Below, in pieces: positions 9,985 through 22,200 of a DNA stretch of 64,000 nucleotides. The stretch's first letter is position 1. Each line of letters opens with the position of its first letter. Under the pieces are notes generated by a model. It did not search any database. It was not told where the DNA came from and was given only the letters and a program-made list of their open reading frames with translations. Source of the DNA: Heligmosomoides polygyrus polygyrus. Lineage: Eukaryota > Nematoda > Chromadorea > Rhabditida > Heligmosomidae. The stretch is taken from the NCBI GenBank assembly GCA_947396885.1, contig OX377202.1:61840034-61904033 (forward strand), given 5' to 3'. The position numbers and the translations under genes are program-made.

Positions 9985-12262
9985 CTATTGAGTAGTATCG
10001 TAGAGGGATCCAAGTCGGTTTGTGACTCTATCCGATCTAGTGTCAAGGCATCCCTACAGAGAAAGTTCGGTGACCTCATTAGTAGATCCTGCGGTCGAGA
10101 ATGGGGATTGTCCGGTGCGGTGTCCGGCAGTGGCACGCCTGAGCCGCTGCTAGTTGCCGTAAGTTAGTCGGGTAAACGGGCACGTAGAGTTCGTTATGGG
10201 CAATTTCCCCTAGTCCGTTTTCGGTTCTAGAACCTGTCCCAGCTTTTCTCCTTCTCAATCCATCTCCACTACTCTCATGCCTAAGGTTATATGCGGTTTA
10301 TATCAGCTACAAGATTACAAGACTGCTTCGTCAATGGGCTAGAGAAAATCACAAAACCAATTCCAACAACAGCATGTCAAGGCAATACCCGCAATACCTT
10401 TCCCAAACGGAATTGTGGGTATTGCCTTCCCAAGGAACCCAACATCCATGCGGACATAAATTTGACCCTATTTGCTGAAGAAGTATTCAGTGTTCTCAGG
10501 CACTCTATCGTGCGTAGTCTCAGCAATCAAAACTTCGGGGTCACAGGTTGCTGTTATCAAGAGGTTCGCGACCTTGTCAAATATAAAGCAATAAAGCTTT
10601 GTGTTAGTGACAAGGGAGGCGGTTCGTTGTAACTCCCAGCAATTTGGATAAGGCTATAACGGAGTGCCACCTTGGGGATATGATCTTTTACCGCATCTCT
10701 TCAAAGGAATTTCAGATACAATATCGGAGAATTTACAGAACGTGGACATGGGTGGCCAATTTGGCTGGCTTAGGTCCAGCAGTGGTTAGCCGCCTTAAAA
10801 TTGAAGCACCGAGCTGTACGGTCTTGTATTTTCCTATTAAGACCGACAAGTTCACCTCATCTGACGACACGGTCTCAGACGACCCATCTGCTGTTAAGGT
10901 CAGGCCAATAATCAGCTGTGTGAGTGGCACTGCGGACAAAATAGGATCACTGGTCAATTCCGCTCTAGCTCAACTTCTGTGGTTTATTCCTTCCTACCTC
11001 ACAAACACAAAAGTGTTCCTTGAGAGCCTCCAAGGGACAAACCTCAGCTCCTTCTATGTAATGGAGTCATTCGACGTTACGGCACTACTCACCAACGTCT
11101 CTATCTACTCCGCCATGGAAGCATTTTTCGAGCTTCCCAGCCTGCATGCAGAAGGAAGCAGTCAACATGTAAAGGGTTTCTCTAATCAGGTAATGCTACT
11201 TCTGAAGGAGCATGTGTCTGCAACGTGTTCAGGTGGTCGGGCAAGTACTTCGCTCAAACAAGGAGACTGGCCATGGGACAACGCTCAGCACTAGCGCTCA
11301 CCACAGCCTTCATTTCTAAGATCGAAGCACCAGTACTATCTCCGCTTCCCCCTTTTGTATTGCAGATACTTGGACGGCTGCTTCATCATATGCTCTACGC
11401 AAGGTGAAATGGACGGATGCTTCGAGATAATGAACAGCCAGTCCAACTACATTGGTCTCATGAGGGAAACGCCTTGTGGTAACTGGCTTCCCTTCCTCAA
11501 GGTTCGGGTACAGCTAACGGGAGAGAGGTACATTACTAAATGGTGTTGCAAACAGTAATAAAAACATCATAGTCCAAAGTCAGTCAGCCCACCCCAATCA
11601 GACAAAGAAGGCAGTCGTAAGAACATGTTTCGTACGGCAGCTAGCGTCTGCACAGGAGAAAATGAGAGCAGAAATCCCTCAAAGTGACCCAGGAGATGGT
11701 TGTCCAAAATGACTGTGTTCTCCAAAAACCTCTGAAAAAATGCAGGACGGGAAGGATATCAGAATTCTTCGCTGGACTATCTTTTAAAATTCCGTTTGCG
11801 CAGCTTATCTCCGACGAAGTGAGCCCATCCATTCGGAAATGTCTGAGGAGATCGGAGCTGGACAGCTCAGTATGTTGTGGATCTGTCGCCCAGTAATCTG
11901 AAGCAACAGCTAATTCGAAACCGCCTTTATCGTCGTTTCTGCGCCTTGCCAACTTGTGTGATCTGCCCAGGTGGTGAAGAAGAGGACTGCACGTATCAGG
12001 TATGGTCCATCTAACTTCATGCCAATCTCGCGAAGCAGAATACTTCGGGGAAACTGGACGTCCTCTTTATGTGAGGATCAAGGAACATCTTAACCGAAAG
12101 GAGAAGCTCAGAGTCTCTACTGCTCTAGGCCATCATAGGATTCAGACGATTTCAGGGTCAAGGTGGAGATTCTGGCGCACGAGGTTTAAACATCCACTCG
12201 CAAAGCCTTTGAGGCATTCTGGATATACTCCAGCGACTCTACGGTTAACCGCATGGGGGAGT
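9985..12262 (+). pseudogene. Penelope-like element PLE-2, RT and GIY-YIG, decayed
   Basis: Plus-strand PLE. An N-terminal region (about 10000-10600) leads to LCVSDKGG near 10600, where a frameshift moves to the frame starting 10644: ITECHLGD, LKIEAPSC, VRPIISCVSG and MESFDVTALLTNVS (RT motif A region). A further shift near 11225 gives FAQTRRLAMGQRSALAL; near 11360 the motif C reads CRYLDGCFIICST, where the second catalytic Asp of YxDD is Gly. The C-terminal linker (IRNRLYRRFC, ICPGG) is near 11910-11975, and the GIY-YIG domain (EYFGETGRPLYVRIKEHL) near 12035-12090. At least five frame breaks make it inactive. It differs clearly in sequence from PLE-1 and PLE-3. Confidence 0.8.
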
Positions 12263-12269
12263 GCCTATA

Positions 12270-12829
12270 TATACCATTTTCAGTTGAATTCAACGTTTTT
12301 CAATCCCAATTCAACGACCTTCGAGTCAAATTTTACGTATTTTTTGCAAGGTACGTTTCAATGTTTACTTCATCTCAAAAATTTCCAGCATGTCAAAAAA
12401 GGCTATCCTACGGAAATTAGAACTATTTTGCCTTCTCTACTAATTAGAACTATTTCAGCTTGTCTTCTACTTCGCATTCTCAACCATTTCCCCCTTTTCT
12501 TTTGTACGAGTTGATAATGCTTCGTGCAGTGTTCTCATTGACACCAGCAGTCTGAGCAGCTTCGTGTGTGGTCCTTCCGTTGACGAACATCAGCTTGACC
12601 AAGATCTCCTTCTGACTCCGAGACACCTGACTGCATCGGCCGCGTCACTGGCTATGTTGAACGTCTTGTTGCTTATGTTGCCTGCAAACTTGGCAAATCG
12701 CCCAACGACAAGAAAGAATGGAGGGATCCGTTTATATGATACGGGAAAGATTCCAGAAGAGCGTTGAATTTGATCTGAAAACGTTAAATCTGATTTGAAA
12801 AACGTTGAATTTTAACTGAAAATGGTATA
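12270..12829. mobile_element. Small TIR DNA transposon
   Basis: Ends TATACCATTTTCAGTT on the left and its inverse on the right; the similarity extends inward through CAACGTTTTTCAA-type motifs repeated within both arms. Likely a TA target. Total about 560 bp. A minus-strand helix-turn-helix remnant lies inside, so it is a deletion derivative of an autonomous element rather than a pure MITE. Confidence 0.6.
12489..12620 (-). pseudogene. HTH-domain transposase fragment
   Basis: An open stretch of 44 codons on the minus strand reads SQKEILVKLMFVNGRTTHEA followed by AAQTAGVNENTARSIINSYK, with the hydrophobic spacing of a homeodomain-like helix-turn-helix as found at the N-terminus of Tc1/IS630-type and related transposases. 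No start and no catalytic domain remain. The family assignment is inference. Confidence 0.45.
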
Positions 12830-13883
12830 TAACGCGAGAGCTCAAGCCCTAGCTCAGACTCGCGTTTTGAACTGCGGTGGTTGCACTCGTGCACCCCTCG
12901 TCCGTCCATTGGTTATTCGGTGGTCTACGGTCAGGTACAGCTCTCGGACCCTCTCTCTCTATTGGTCTCTCTCTTCTAAATTTGGCACTAAACTTTGTAA
13001 GGTTGAGGCGACATTTGGTGGGATAACTTCTTATTGATTTGGTTTCTTTCATAACTTTCCATTTTTTGCTCTGTATTCTTCTTTTCTGCAAGTTTTGGAT
13101 CCGACCACATGCCACCTCTGAGATTACCAAGACGAAATGGAAAAAGGAGCAACACATCATGCTTCTTCCTTTTCTATACTTCCTTAGTCTATGACAGCTT
13201 CACAGGTTCGCTCAAGCCGTGTTCTTTTTCCAACTTTTCCCGTGCTTTCTTTTGCTTGTTTTATAGTTTGTTAGTTGGGTGCAGCCTTTACTAGCATGTG
13301 GATAATTCGAGGTTTATTGCTTTCCCCAGTGTACTGTAATGCAAACACCCTACCAGGAGGCCTAAAGCATTCAATGATTTATCCTTCTGAAACGAGTATG
13401 GTACCATTTCACCTACACCGCAGGGCTGGAGGGCTTCGTTGGCCTGGGCGGGAAATCGAACCGAGAACATGTCATGTCAACATGTTAACAGTTTGTTTTT
13501 TCCTTTTCTTTAATGTTATGGTATCGGATGCACGCAACAATAGACACATATACTGCGCTCTACGTGTCCATCAGGCGAGCAATTTTATAAATTCATGCAA
13601 ACATAGCACTGTGACCTCATAGCGCCTATAAACTGAAAAATCTAGTTCTACTGTGGCGAGCTTGACTAATTTAGGAATTCCGCATTTTGCGATAAGGATA
13701 AAGGATAAAGGACGGCGTTATTCAATCCTTCTGGGGCGCGCCACGCATTCCACTTCTACAGCATGTCTTGGAGGCGAGTTGAATGCGTATTTGGTCATAC
13801 AATGACTAGCAGTGGCCAGCCGATGAACAAGTCAGCGCTTTACCCTTCCCACACAAGTCTGGCACCAATTCACCGACCCCGGT
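12830..13883. other. Unassigned; possible tRNA-like SINE portion
   Basis: No coding gene recognised. On the minus strand near 13445-13470 the sequence CGGTTCGATTTCC resembles a tRNA B box, within a block (about 13400-13880) whose composition suggests a dispersed repeat. No convincing A box or poly-A end was found. Confidence 0.3.
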
Positions 13884-13934
13884 GGGGTGTGCGTTTAACG
13901 GTTAACGATTTACCGGTTTAACGAATTTACCGCC
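13884..13934. mobile_element. hAT end fragment (copy 2, left part)
   Basis: GGTGTGCGTTTAACGG followed by AACGATTTACCGG closely matches the left end of the hAT at 4320. It is cut at 13934 by the RTE; a stretch at 16151-16225 with AACGAAAATTTTCGG and ACTTACCG-type motifs is probably the continuation. No right terminal repeat was found. Confidence 0.55.
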
Positions 13935-16150
13935 ACCTGGGAATCCCCCGGTGGCCAGTTCCACAACGAGATCGACCACATCATCTTCAATCGCAAGTAT
14001 TGCCTGACCGATGTCTCCATTGTCCCCAAGTTCTACACGGGATCGGACCACCGCCTCCTTCGCGCGAGGTTCCGCTTTTCGCGTCAAGGAGAGAAGTCCG
14101 CGAAGTTCAAGAAGAGGAATCCCAGAACGACCATCAACTGGGATCTCTACACCTCTCTCATCGGCCTTTGGGAAGATGCCGTCATGGACAACGTCGACGA
14201 GGAATACGACCGCTTCGTGCACCATCTCCACGATAGTGCTAAGGGAGCCGAGAGCTTGAAGACCACCAAGAGACGCCTGTCTCCGGAAACTCTCGAGCTT
14301 ATACGCCAGCGTGGAGCAGCACGAGAGTCAGGCAACTACCAGCTGATGTCCGAGCTTGCGAAGCTATGCAGAGCGGCGATAAAGGAAGATCTCAAGGAGA
14401 GAAGGGCGGAAGTGTTGGCTGAAGCAGCAGAGGCGGGGTTGTGCATTCGCAATGCCCGCCGAAATTTCGCCAACTTCAAGACCAAGATGACCGCTCTCCG
14501 ACGTCCTGACGGAACCATCACCTCTTCCAGAAGGACCATGGAGAAAGTCATCCACGACTTCTACTCCGATCTCTTCGATAGCCACGTCCACCTGCCCCCA
14601 TGCCATCTTCCGCAGAATGGATACGTCGTCCCCTCTGTTCTCTCTTCCGAAATCCGACACGCCATCTCGTCGGTGAAGAAACGTACAGCACCCGGTTCTG
14701 ACAGGATCAGAGCTGAACACCTGAAGAACCTCCCGCCAGCGCTCATCAACACCTTGGCGTGGCTCTCCACACGCTACCTGTCCGAATGCAAGGTTCCATC
14801 TCAGTGGAAGACCAGCAAGACCGTTTTGCTGTACAAGAAGGGAGACGTGCATTGGCAACTATCGCCCGATCTGCCTGTTGTCCGTAGTCTACAAGCTGTT
14901 CACTCGAGTCATCCTGAATAGGATTAGTAGAACGCTGGACGAAGGACAGCCATGCGAACAAGCAGGATTTCGGAGAGGATTCAGCACGATCGACCACATA
15001 CACACCATTACGAAGCTCATCGAAGTGTCGCGAGAGTACAAGCTGCCGCTGTGCCTTACGTTCATCGACCTGAAGAAGGCATTCGACTCCGTCGAGACTG
15101 AAGCGGTCATGGAAGCCCTGCTCACCCAGGGCGTTCCTACTCAGTACATCAGGGTCCTTCGAGAGCTGTACAGTGGATTCACGACCAAGATCTCACCATT
15201 CTACAACGACGTCGTCATTGACGTGAAGAGAGTGGTTCGACAAGGGGATACCATATCCCCGAAGCTCTTCAGCGCCACCCTCGAAAACGTCATGCGCGAA
15301 CTAGAATGGGAAGACATGGGAGTGAAGGTCGACGGCCGGCAACTGCACCATCTTCGCTTCACTGACGACATCGTGCTCATAACACCGAGCATCAGTCAAG
15401 CGGAACGAATGCTGGCCGACTTCGATCGTGTATGTGGAAGCGTTGGACTGCAGCTGAATCTTACAAAGACGATGTTCATGAAGAACGGATGGGTTTCTGA
15501 TGCCCCATTCTCGCTCAACGGAACGAACATCTCCGAATGCTCCAGCTATGTGTATCTGGGTCGCGAAGTCAACATGGCCAACGACCTAGCACCAGAGCTG
15601 AGCAGGAGGAAAAGAGCGGCTTGGGGAGCTTTCAAGAGCGTCGAAGAAGTCGCGAGGAAGACGAAGAACGTCCGACTCCGTGCCCACCTATTCGACTCCA
15701 CTGTTCTTCCTGCCCTAACATACGCCTCAGAGACCTGGGCTATACGAAAGAGGATGAACACGCGATCAGCGTCGCGCAGCGTGGGATCGAGAGGACGATG
15801 CTCGGAGTGACACGACTCACGCAAGTGAGAGAAGGCCTCCGGAGAGGAGTGGGCCAAGTCGCCGAAAATTAAGTGGGCCGGCCACGTAATGCGATTCGCA
15901 GACACCCGCTGGACGAGAGTCGTCACAGATTGGATTCCGCGGGATGTCAAAAGAACACCAGGACGCCCACCAACGCGTTGGTCGGACTTCTTCGTGAAAG
16001 CCCTGAACGACCGATATGACGCTCTTCGTGTCCCTCGAGCGAGGAGGATCCATTGGACCACTCTGGCACGCGACAGGGACGAATGGAGACGCTGCTGGCG
16101 CCCGCTCGAGCAAGTCGATGATCAACGGGACGAGAGGACAGGTGATACAG
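13935..16150 (+). pseudogene. RTE-type non-LTR retrotransposon RTE-1 (EN C-terminus and RT)
   Basis: 5'-truncated RTE. It opens at 13935 in the last part of the apurinic-type endonuclease (TWESPGGQFHNEIDHI, then FYTGSDHRLLRARFRF with the SDH catalytic His). The linker and RT follow in the same frame to about 14840, where a small deletion shifts frame within the GDVH.IGNYRPI motif. The RT continues from 14878: LTFIDLKKAFDSV (motif A), RQGDTISPKLFS (motif B), and HHLRFTDDIVLI (motif C), where the usual A before DD is T. A frameshift near 15745 and another near 15880 break the thumb and C-terminus ([20 protein letters not shown]). The sequence resembles RTE families of strongylid nematodes. Catalytic residues remain, but the gene is dead. 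Confidence 0.9.
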
Positions 16151-16225
16151 CCATTTTCGCGATAAATTCTCTTAACGAAAATTTTCGGTAAGTTCCCAAA
16201 CTTACCGAAAAATTTAACGGCTTTT
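16151..16225. mobile_element. Probable right continuation of hAT copy 2
   Basis: AT-rich DNA with inverted AACGAAAATTTTCGG/CTTACCGAAAAATTT motifs similar to the hAT subterminal clusters at 4.32-5.75 kb. It directly follows the RTE-1 3' end, supporting RTE insertion into a hAT remnant. No clean RTE target duplication was found. Confidence 0.4.
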
Positions 16226-17129
16226 TTCATACAAAATTACCTTTCCATCTCTATCAAATGGAGAGGGAAAGATACTACCGATCTCAGTTTAGGAGTGATT
16301 GCAATCTTCTATACATTGGATCTGGATGAATCATTTTCGGTTTATCCGATTCGGATATCCCGATCCGAATCATCCAATTATCCGGGCACCGCGAAATTGC
16401 CCTTATCCGAATCATCCAATTGTCCGGACAAAATTTTATTTATTTTTAATTTTTTATTGATGCGGATAAAGTCGGATAAATTCGGATAACTCGTTCAATT
16501 CCCTCGCTTTACTTTGAAGTCGCGCGCGCTGGATAACGCACATTTAAAACGAATTTCGCCGGGCGGGCACGCTGCTGAGTCAATACGTTTTCGCACCCCA
16601 CTGTGAAATAGTGTCGTATGACGTTGAATACATTTAGCACGCTGCTGAGCGTTACGTCTATCTGGCAGCAAGGACGAGGACTACAGCGTGCGTAAAAAGT
16701 ATTGACGCACCTAGTTTTTGTTTCAGCTCCAACTTTCTCTTTCTACTTTTCAAGTTTTTGTGTGTTATTTTTGTTGTCTATATCGTGTTCAAAAAATATT
16801 CTTGTAAAAACTGAAGAAGCATGATACCGTCGTGGTTACAGTGAGCCTTTCCTTGCTGCTCCCCCCCCCCCTCCGACCCAATTTGCGTCATTTGATAATG
16901 GCATTTTTGGAAAGTCCGGATCTAGGGAAGGGTTTCGACCTCCCATGGAACTTCTAGTGAGACCAGGATCATTAGAAAGGGCTCGAATGCTGATTACGAA
17001 TATGGGTGTCAAAATTGCAAAATGAAACTCCTGAGCGAGTTATGGCCTGCCGAAATCGGGGGCTTCACCACAGGCTGGCTGTACGACGCAATCGGGCGCG
17101 AGAGTGGGGTGAGTGTAAGCAAGGCCGTC
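16226..17129. other. Unassigned; ATCCGAAT cluster and short palindromic ends
   Basis: From about 16335 to 16490 there are repeated TATCCGAATCATCCAATT motifs on both strands. At 16689-16711 the palindrome-like GTGCGT...ACGCAC encloses AAAAAGTATTG; a close match occurs inverted at 36385-36407, and a degenerate inverted piece at 16590-16610, suggesting ends of a small DNA element. A C-rich run near 16861-16890 followed by GACCCAATTTGCG resembles the end of the MITE at 47241. No coding seen. Confidence 0.4.
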
Positions 17130-17215
17130 AGATGCGGTGGTGGCGCAGGGGCAGCGCTCACGTCCGTCGCGTGCGACGTCGCGGGTTCGGTTCCCGCTGC
17201 TTCCATTTTCCTGCA
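17130..17215 (+). ncRNA. tRNA-like sequence (SINE head or tRNA pseudogene)
   Basis: TGGCGCAGGGG near 17140 fits a pol III A box, and GGGTTCGGTTCCC near 17193 fits a B box with a perfect 5-bp T stem (GCGGG/CCCGC) and 7-nt loop. The expected acceptor stem does not pair, so it is not a functional tRNA. A SINE head is the likeliest reading; no tail was delimited. Confidence 0.4.
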
Positions 17216-17431
17216 AATCATAATTCATCTTCGAAATGATGTTTTGTTCTGAACTATGACACGTGTCTGATTACATAGCTGGGAAAACTACCAAACACGT
17301 TTGTAAAATTGCTTGAAGGCAAAACTGCTATGGTGACATTTTTATTTACTCTGGCACCCCTAATTCAGTCAAAACAATGGACACCACCTTTGTTGGTGAA
17401 AAGGACTAGTGAGTGAAGGAAAAGCAGTATA
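17216..17431. other. Unassigned sequence left of the gap
   Basis: Nothing recognisable. It does not encode the missing C-terminal part of the GIY-YIG domain in any frame I could read, so the PLE probably ends or rearranges inside the gap. Confidence 0.4.
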
Positions 17432-17631
17432 NNNNNNNNNNNNNNNNNNNNNNNNNNNNNNNNNNNNNNNNNNNNNNNNNNNNNNNNNNNNNNNNNNNNN
17501 NNNNNNNNNNNNNNNNNNNNNNNNNNNNNNNNNNNNNNNNNNNNNNNNNNNNNNNNNNNNNNNNNNNNNNNNNNNNNNNNNNNNNNNNNNNNNNNNNNNN
17601 NNNNNNNNNNNNNNNNNNNNNNNNNNNNNNN
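17432..17631. other. Assembly gap (200 N)
   Basis: Exactly 200 undetermined bases. The gap interrupts the GIY-YIG part of the minus-strand PLE and sits beside the large tandem array, where assembly is hardest; the true length may differ. Any reading frame crossing it is meaningless. Confidence 0.99.
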
Positions 17632-19240
17632 CTCCACAGCTGTTGCACCTTATGAGGTAGACAACCACCGAAACCATGCAGTCTCCTTCGTTGCATGCAG
17701 GACAGATGGCGCAATTTGGGGTTTCGCAACTCCTGTCGTACAGACGGTTGCGCACTAAACGACTTTTCAGGTTAGCGGGAGGTGTATCTACCACTTTGAC
17801 ATCGTTTTCCAGTCCCGCTCTTCTAACGCACTTCCTAATAGAAGTGCTGACACTGTCTGAGACGAAAGGGATGACAAACGGGATTTTCTCGTCAAATGAG
17901 GGATTACGTGAGCGATTGCTAGTGCTACTTCGCTGATGGCCAAAGAATGTATACCCATTCTTGGCAGCGATTTGGTGAGCAAGCGCTAGCGATTCCTTGC
18001 GCTCGTTTTCCCCAGAACATACCCTGCTTGCTGTGCGGAACATATTGCGCACGACAGATGTTTTGGTCTGTGTCGGATACGCTGACCTGCTGTGGACCAA
18101 GACATTTTTGTTAGTGGGTTTACGATACCACTTTGTTATTTTTCCCCCTCCGTTCAGCTGTATTTGGACGTTCAAGAACGGAAGCCAATCATGCTTTGGA
18201 GTTTCCCGTGTAAACTTGATATGCTCACACTGCTTGTTTATTATATCGAAGCACATGTCCATCTCCTCTTGGGTAGAACAGATGATGAGACAGTCATCGA
18301 TATATCGACAGTATAAAGCACGAAGCCTAGCTAACACGGGAGCTTTAATTTTGGGCATGAATGCGATGGCCAGAAGCTAGGCGCTGGCCCATAGCTAACC
18401 CTCTTATCTGCGAAAAATACCTGCCTGATCATCTGAAGATGTTGCAGCTGAGGAATTCTTCTAGCAGCCGCATGACTTGACCTATCGTGAGGCCAAACAT
18501 GTCAATGCCAGGGTGATGTTCACTGAGAAGTTCGTAGACTGCCTCAAGTGCTGAGTCGTTGCTGACATTTGTATATAGCGAAGTCACGTCGAACGACTCC
18601 ATCACCCAATTCCGTTCCACATGAGCTGCGTGTAGGCGGTCTCGGAACGCATTGGTGTTTGGGAGATGAGCTGGAATGAAGCGCAGGAGTTGCCCAATAA
18701 TGCTGTTCAGGAACCACGCGATCCTGTCCGTGGGACCCCCCACACAGCTGATGATAGGGCTTACCTTTATACCGTCAGCTGTGATGGTGTCTAAATTGTC
18801 TGTGCTTCTAAATTTTGAGTTTTAATTAGCAAATACCATACTGGGCAGGATGGAGTTTCCAATTTGAGACGCGTAATGAGTGCCGCATTGAGGCCAGCTG
18901 CCTTGCCAACATCAACCCACTCCCGGTTAAGCCTCCGATACTGCGCCTGGAATGCCTTGAGGGTGGCTGGACGATACACAGAGGTAGCTTCCAGATGGCG
19001 CTCGGTTATAGCAATGTCGAGCTGTCTAGACTTTACGACAAACTCGCCCCCTTTGTCGCTAATGGATAGCCGCATGGATTTAGAGGTAACTACATTTTGA
19101 ACCTCTCTGAGCCCACAGATCTGCCCTTGGATCAAATTGGGAACTGGGCGTTGATTACGGCACTTGTTAATTGTCTGCAAGACATCGTCCGCAAACCGCC
19201 GGAATTTTAAATCCGCGCTAATTCACTTTGTGCGGTCTCT
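17632..19240 (-). pseudogene. Penelope-like element PLE-3, RT and start of GIY-YIG
   Basis: Minus-strand PLE, the parent of the 817-bp units. From 19180 it reads the RT N-terminus (LSISDKGGEFVV, LKLETPSCPVWYLLIKT), with a frameshift near 18795 and continuation in ISCVGGPTDRIAWFLNSII and WVMESFDVTSLYTNVSNDSA (motif A). A stop near 18428 and a small deletion near 18375 break the region CNIFR.SGRYFSQIRGLAMG. A long clean frame from 18358 then gives LYCRYIDDCLIICST with an intact YIDD motif C, LPFLNVQIQL, FVIPFVSDSVSTSIRK, and the cysteine linker CETPNCAICPACNEGDC, reaching VVVYLIRCNSCG at the assembly gap. The rest of the endonuclease is lost in the gap. The best preserved PLE here, but not intact. 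Confidence 0.85.
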
Positions 19241-22200
19241 CGGGTGTTCTAAATGTTGGGCTGCTGTCATCTCTCTCTGCCGGAAAGGTTGCTGTTCGGG
19301 GGGTCTTTGAATTTTCGCAAGGTTCGTGGCGATGTTTGGCCTGGTAGCTTCAGCGTATGTTTGGACTTTTCAGACTCTGAAGAAGGCGACATCGCCGAAA
19401 CGTTAGTCGTCAATAAAGCGTGTACTATCTCGGTTTCGAGTTCACAGACAGAACGGTCTCGGAACGCATTGGTGTTTGGGAGATGAGCTGGAATGAAGCG
19501 CAGGAGTTGCCCAATAATGCTGTTCAGGAACCACGCGATCCTGTCCGTGGGACCCCCCACACAGCTGATGATAGGGCTTACCTTTATACCGTCAGCTGTG
19601 ATGGTGTCTAAATTGTCTGTGCTTCTAAATTTTGAGTTTTAATTAGCAAATACCATACTGGGCAGGATGGAGTTTCCAATTTGAGACGCGTAATGAGTGC
19701 CGCATTGAGGCCAGCTGCCTTGCCAACATCAACCCACTCCCGGTTAAGCCTCCGATACTGCGCCTGGAATGCCTTGAGGGTGGCTGGACGATACACAGAG
19801 GTAGCTTCCAGATGGCGCTCGGTTATAGCAATGTCGAGCTGTCTAGACTTTACGACAAACTCGCCCCCTTTGTCGCTAATGGATAGCCGCATGGATTTAG
19901 AGGTAACTACATTTTGAACCTCTCTGAGCCCACAGATCTGCCCTTGGATCAAATTGGGAACTGGGCGTTGATTACGGCACTTGTTAATTGTCTGCAAGAC
20001 ATCGTCCGCAAACCGCCGGAATTTTAAATCCGCGCTAATTCACTTTGTGCGGTCTCTCGGGTGTTCTAAATGTTGGGCTGCTGTCATCTCTCTCTGCCGG
20101 AAAGGTTGCTGTTCGGGGGGTCTTTGAATTTTCGCAAGGTTCGTGGCGATGTTTGGCCTGGTAGCTTCAGCGTATGTTTGGACTTTTCAGACTCTGAAGA
20201 AGGCGACATCGCCGAAACGTTAGTCGTCAATAAAGCGTGTACTATCTCGGTTTCGAGTTCACAGACAGAACGGTCTCGGAACGCATTGGTGTTTGGGAGA
20301 TGAGCTGGAATGAAGCGCAGGAGTTGCCCAATAATGCTGTTCAGGAACCACGCGATCCTGTCCGTGGGACCCCCCACACAGCTGATGATAGGGCTTACCT
20401 TTATACCGTCAGCTGTGATGGTGTCTAAATTGTCTGTGCTTCTAAATTTTGAGTTTTAATTAGCAAATACCATACTGGACAGGATGGAGTTTCCAATTTG
20501 AGACGCGTAATGAGTGCCGCATTGAGGCCAGCTGCCTTGCCAACATCAACCCACTCCCGGTTAAGCCTCCGATACTGCGCCTGGAATGCCTTGAGGGTGG
20601 CTGGACGATACACAGAGGTAGCTTCCAGATGGCGCTCGGTTATAGCAATGTCGAGCTGTCTAGACTTTACGACAAACTCGCCCCCTTTGTCGCTAATGGA
20701 TAGCCGCATGGATTTAGAGGTAACTACATTTTGAACCTCTCTGAGCCCACAGATCTGCCCTTGGATCAAATTGGGAACTGAGCGTTGATTACGGCACTTG
20801 TTAATTGTCTGCAAGACATCGTCCGCAAACCGCCGGAATTTTAAATCCGCGCTAATTCACTTTGTGCGGTCTCTCGGGTGTTCTAAATGTTGGGCTGCTG
20901 TCATCTCTCTCTGCCGGAAAGGTTGCTGTTCGGGGGGTCTTTGAATTTTCGCAAGGTTCGTGGCGATGTTTGGCCTGGTAGCTTCAGCGTATGTTTGGAC
21001 TTTTCAGACTCTGAAGAAGGCGACATCGCCGAAACGTTAGTCGTCAATAAAGCGTGTACTATCTCGGTTTCGAGTTCACAGACAGAACGGTCTCGGAACG
21101 CATTGGTGTTTGGGAGATGAGCTGGAATGAAGCGCAGGAGTTGCCCAATAATGCTGTTCAGGAACCACGCGATCCTGTCCGTGGGACCCCCCACACAGCT
21201 GATGATAGGGCTTACCTTTATACCGTCAGCTGTGATGGTGTCTAAATTGTCTGTGCTTCTAAATTTTGAGTTTTAATTAGCAAATACCATACTGGGCAGG
21301 ATGGAGTTTCCAATTTGAGACGCGTAATGAGTGCCGCATTGAGGCCAGCTGCCTTGCCAACATCAACCCACTCCCGGTTAAGCCTCCGATACTGCGCCTG
21401 GAATGCCTTGAGGGTGGCTGGACGATACACAGAGGTAGCTTCCAGATGGCGCTCGGTTATAGCAATGTCGAGCTGTCTAGACTTTACGACAAACTCGCCC
21501 CCTTTGTCGCTAATGGATAGCCGCATGGATTTAGAGGTAACTACATTTTGAACCTCTCTGAGCCCACAGATCTGCCCTTGGATCAAATTGGGAACTGGGC
21601 GTTGATTACGGCACTTGTTAATTGTCTGCAAGACATCGTCCGCAAACCGCCGGAATTTTAAATCCGCGCTAATTCACTTTGTGCGGTCTCTCGGGTGTTC
21701 TAAATGTTGGGCTGCTGTCATCTCTCTCTGCCGGAAAGGTTGCTGTTCGGGGGGTCTTTGAATTTTCGCAAGGTTCGTGGCGATGTTTGGCCTGGTAGCT
21801 TCAGCGTATGTTTGGACTTTTCAGACTCTGAAGAAGGCGACATCGCCGAAACGTTAGTCGTCAATAAAGCGTGTACTATCTCGGTTTCGAGTTCACAGAC
21901 AGAACGGTCTCGGAACGCATTGGTGTTTGGGAGATGAGCTGGAATGAAGCGCAGGAGTTGCCCAATAATGCTGTTCAGGAACCACGCGATCCTGTCCGTG
22001 GGACCCCCCACACAGCTGATGATAGGGCTTACCTTTATACCGTCAGCTGTGATGGTGTCTAAATTGTCTGTGCTTCTAAATTTTGAGTTTTAATTAGCAA
22101 ATACCATACTGGACAGGATGGAGTTTCCAATTTGAGACGCGTAATGAGTGCCGCATTGAGGCCAGCTGCCTTGCCAACATCAACCCACTCCCGGTTAAGC

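Noticed and set aside
17130..17215. Functional tRNA gene
   Set aside because: A and B boxes and T stem are present but the acceptor arms do not pair.
17365..18358. Reading frames running across the 200-N gap
   Set aside because: Unknown bases cannot support a frame; only the part upstream of the gap (18358-17632) shows real PLE sequence.
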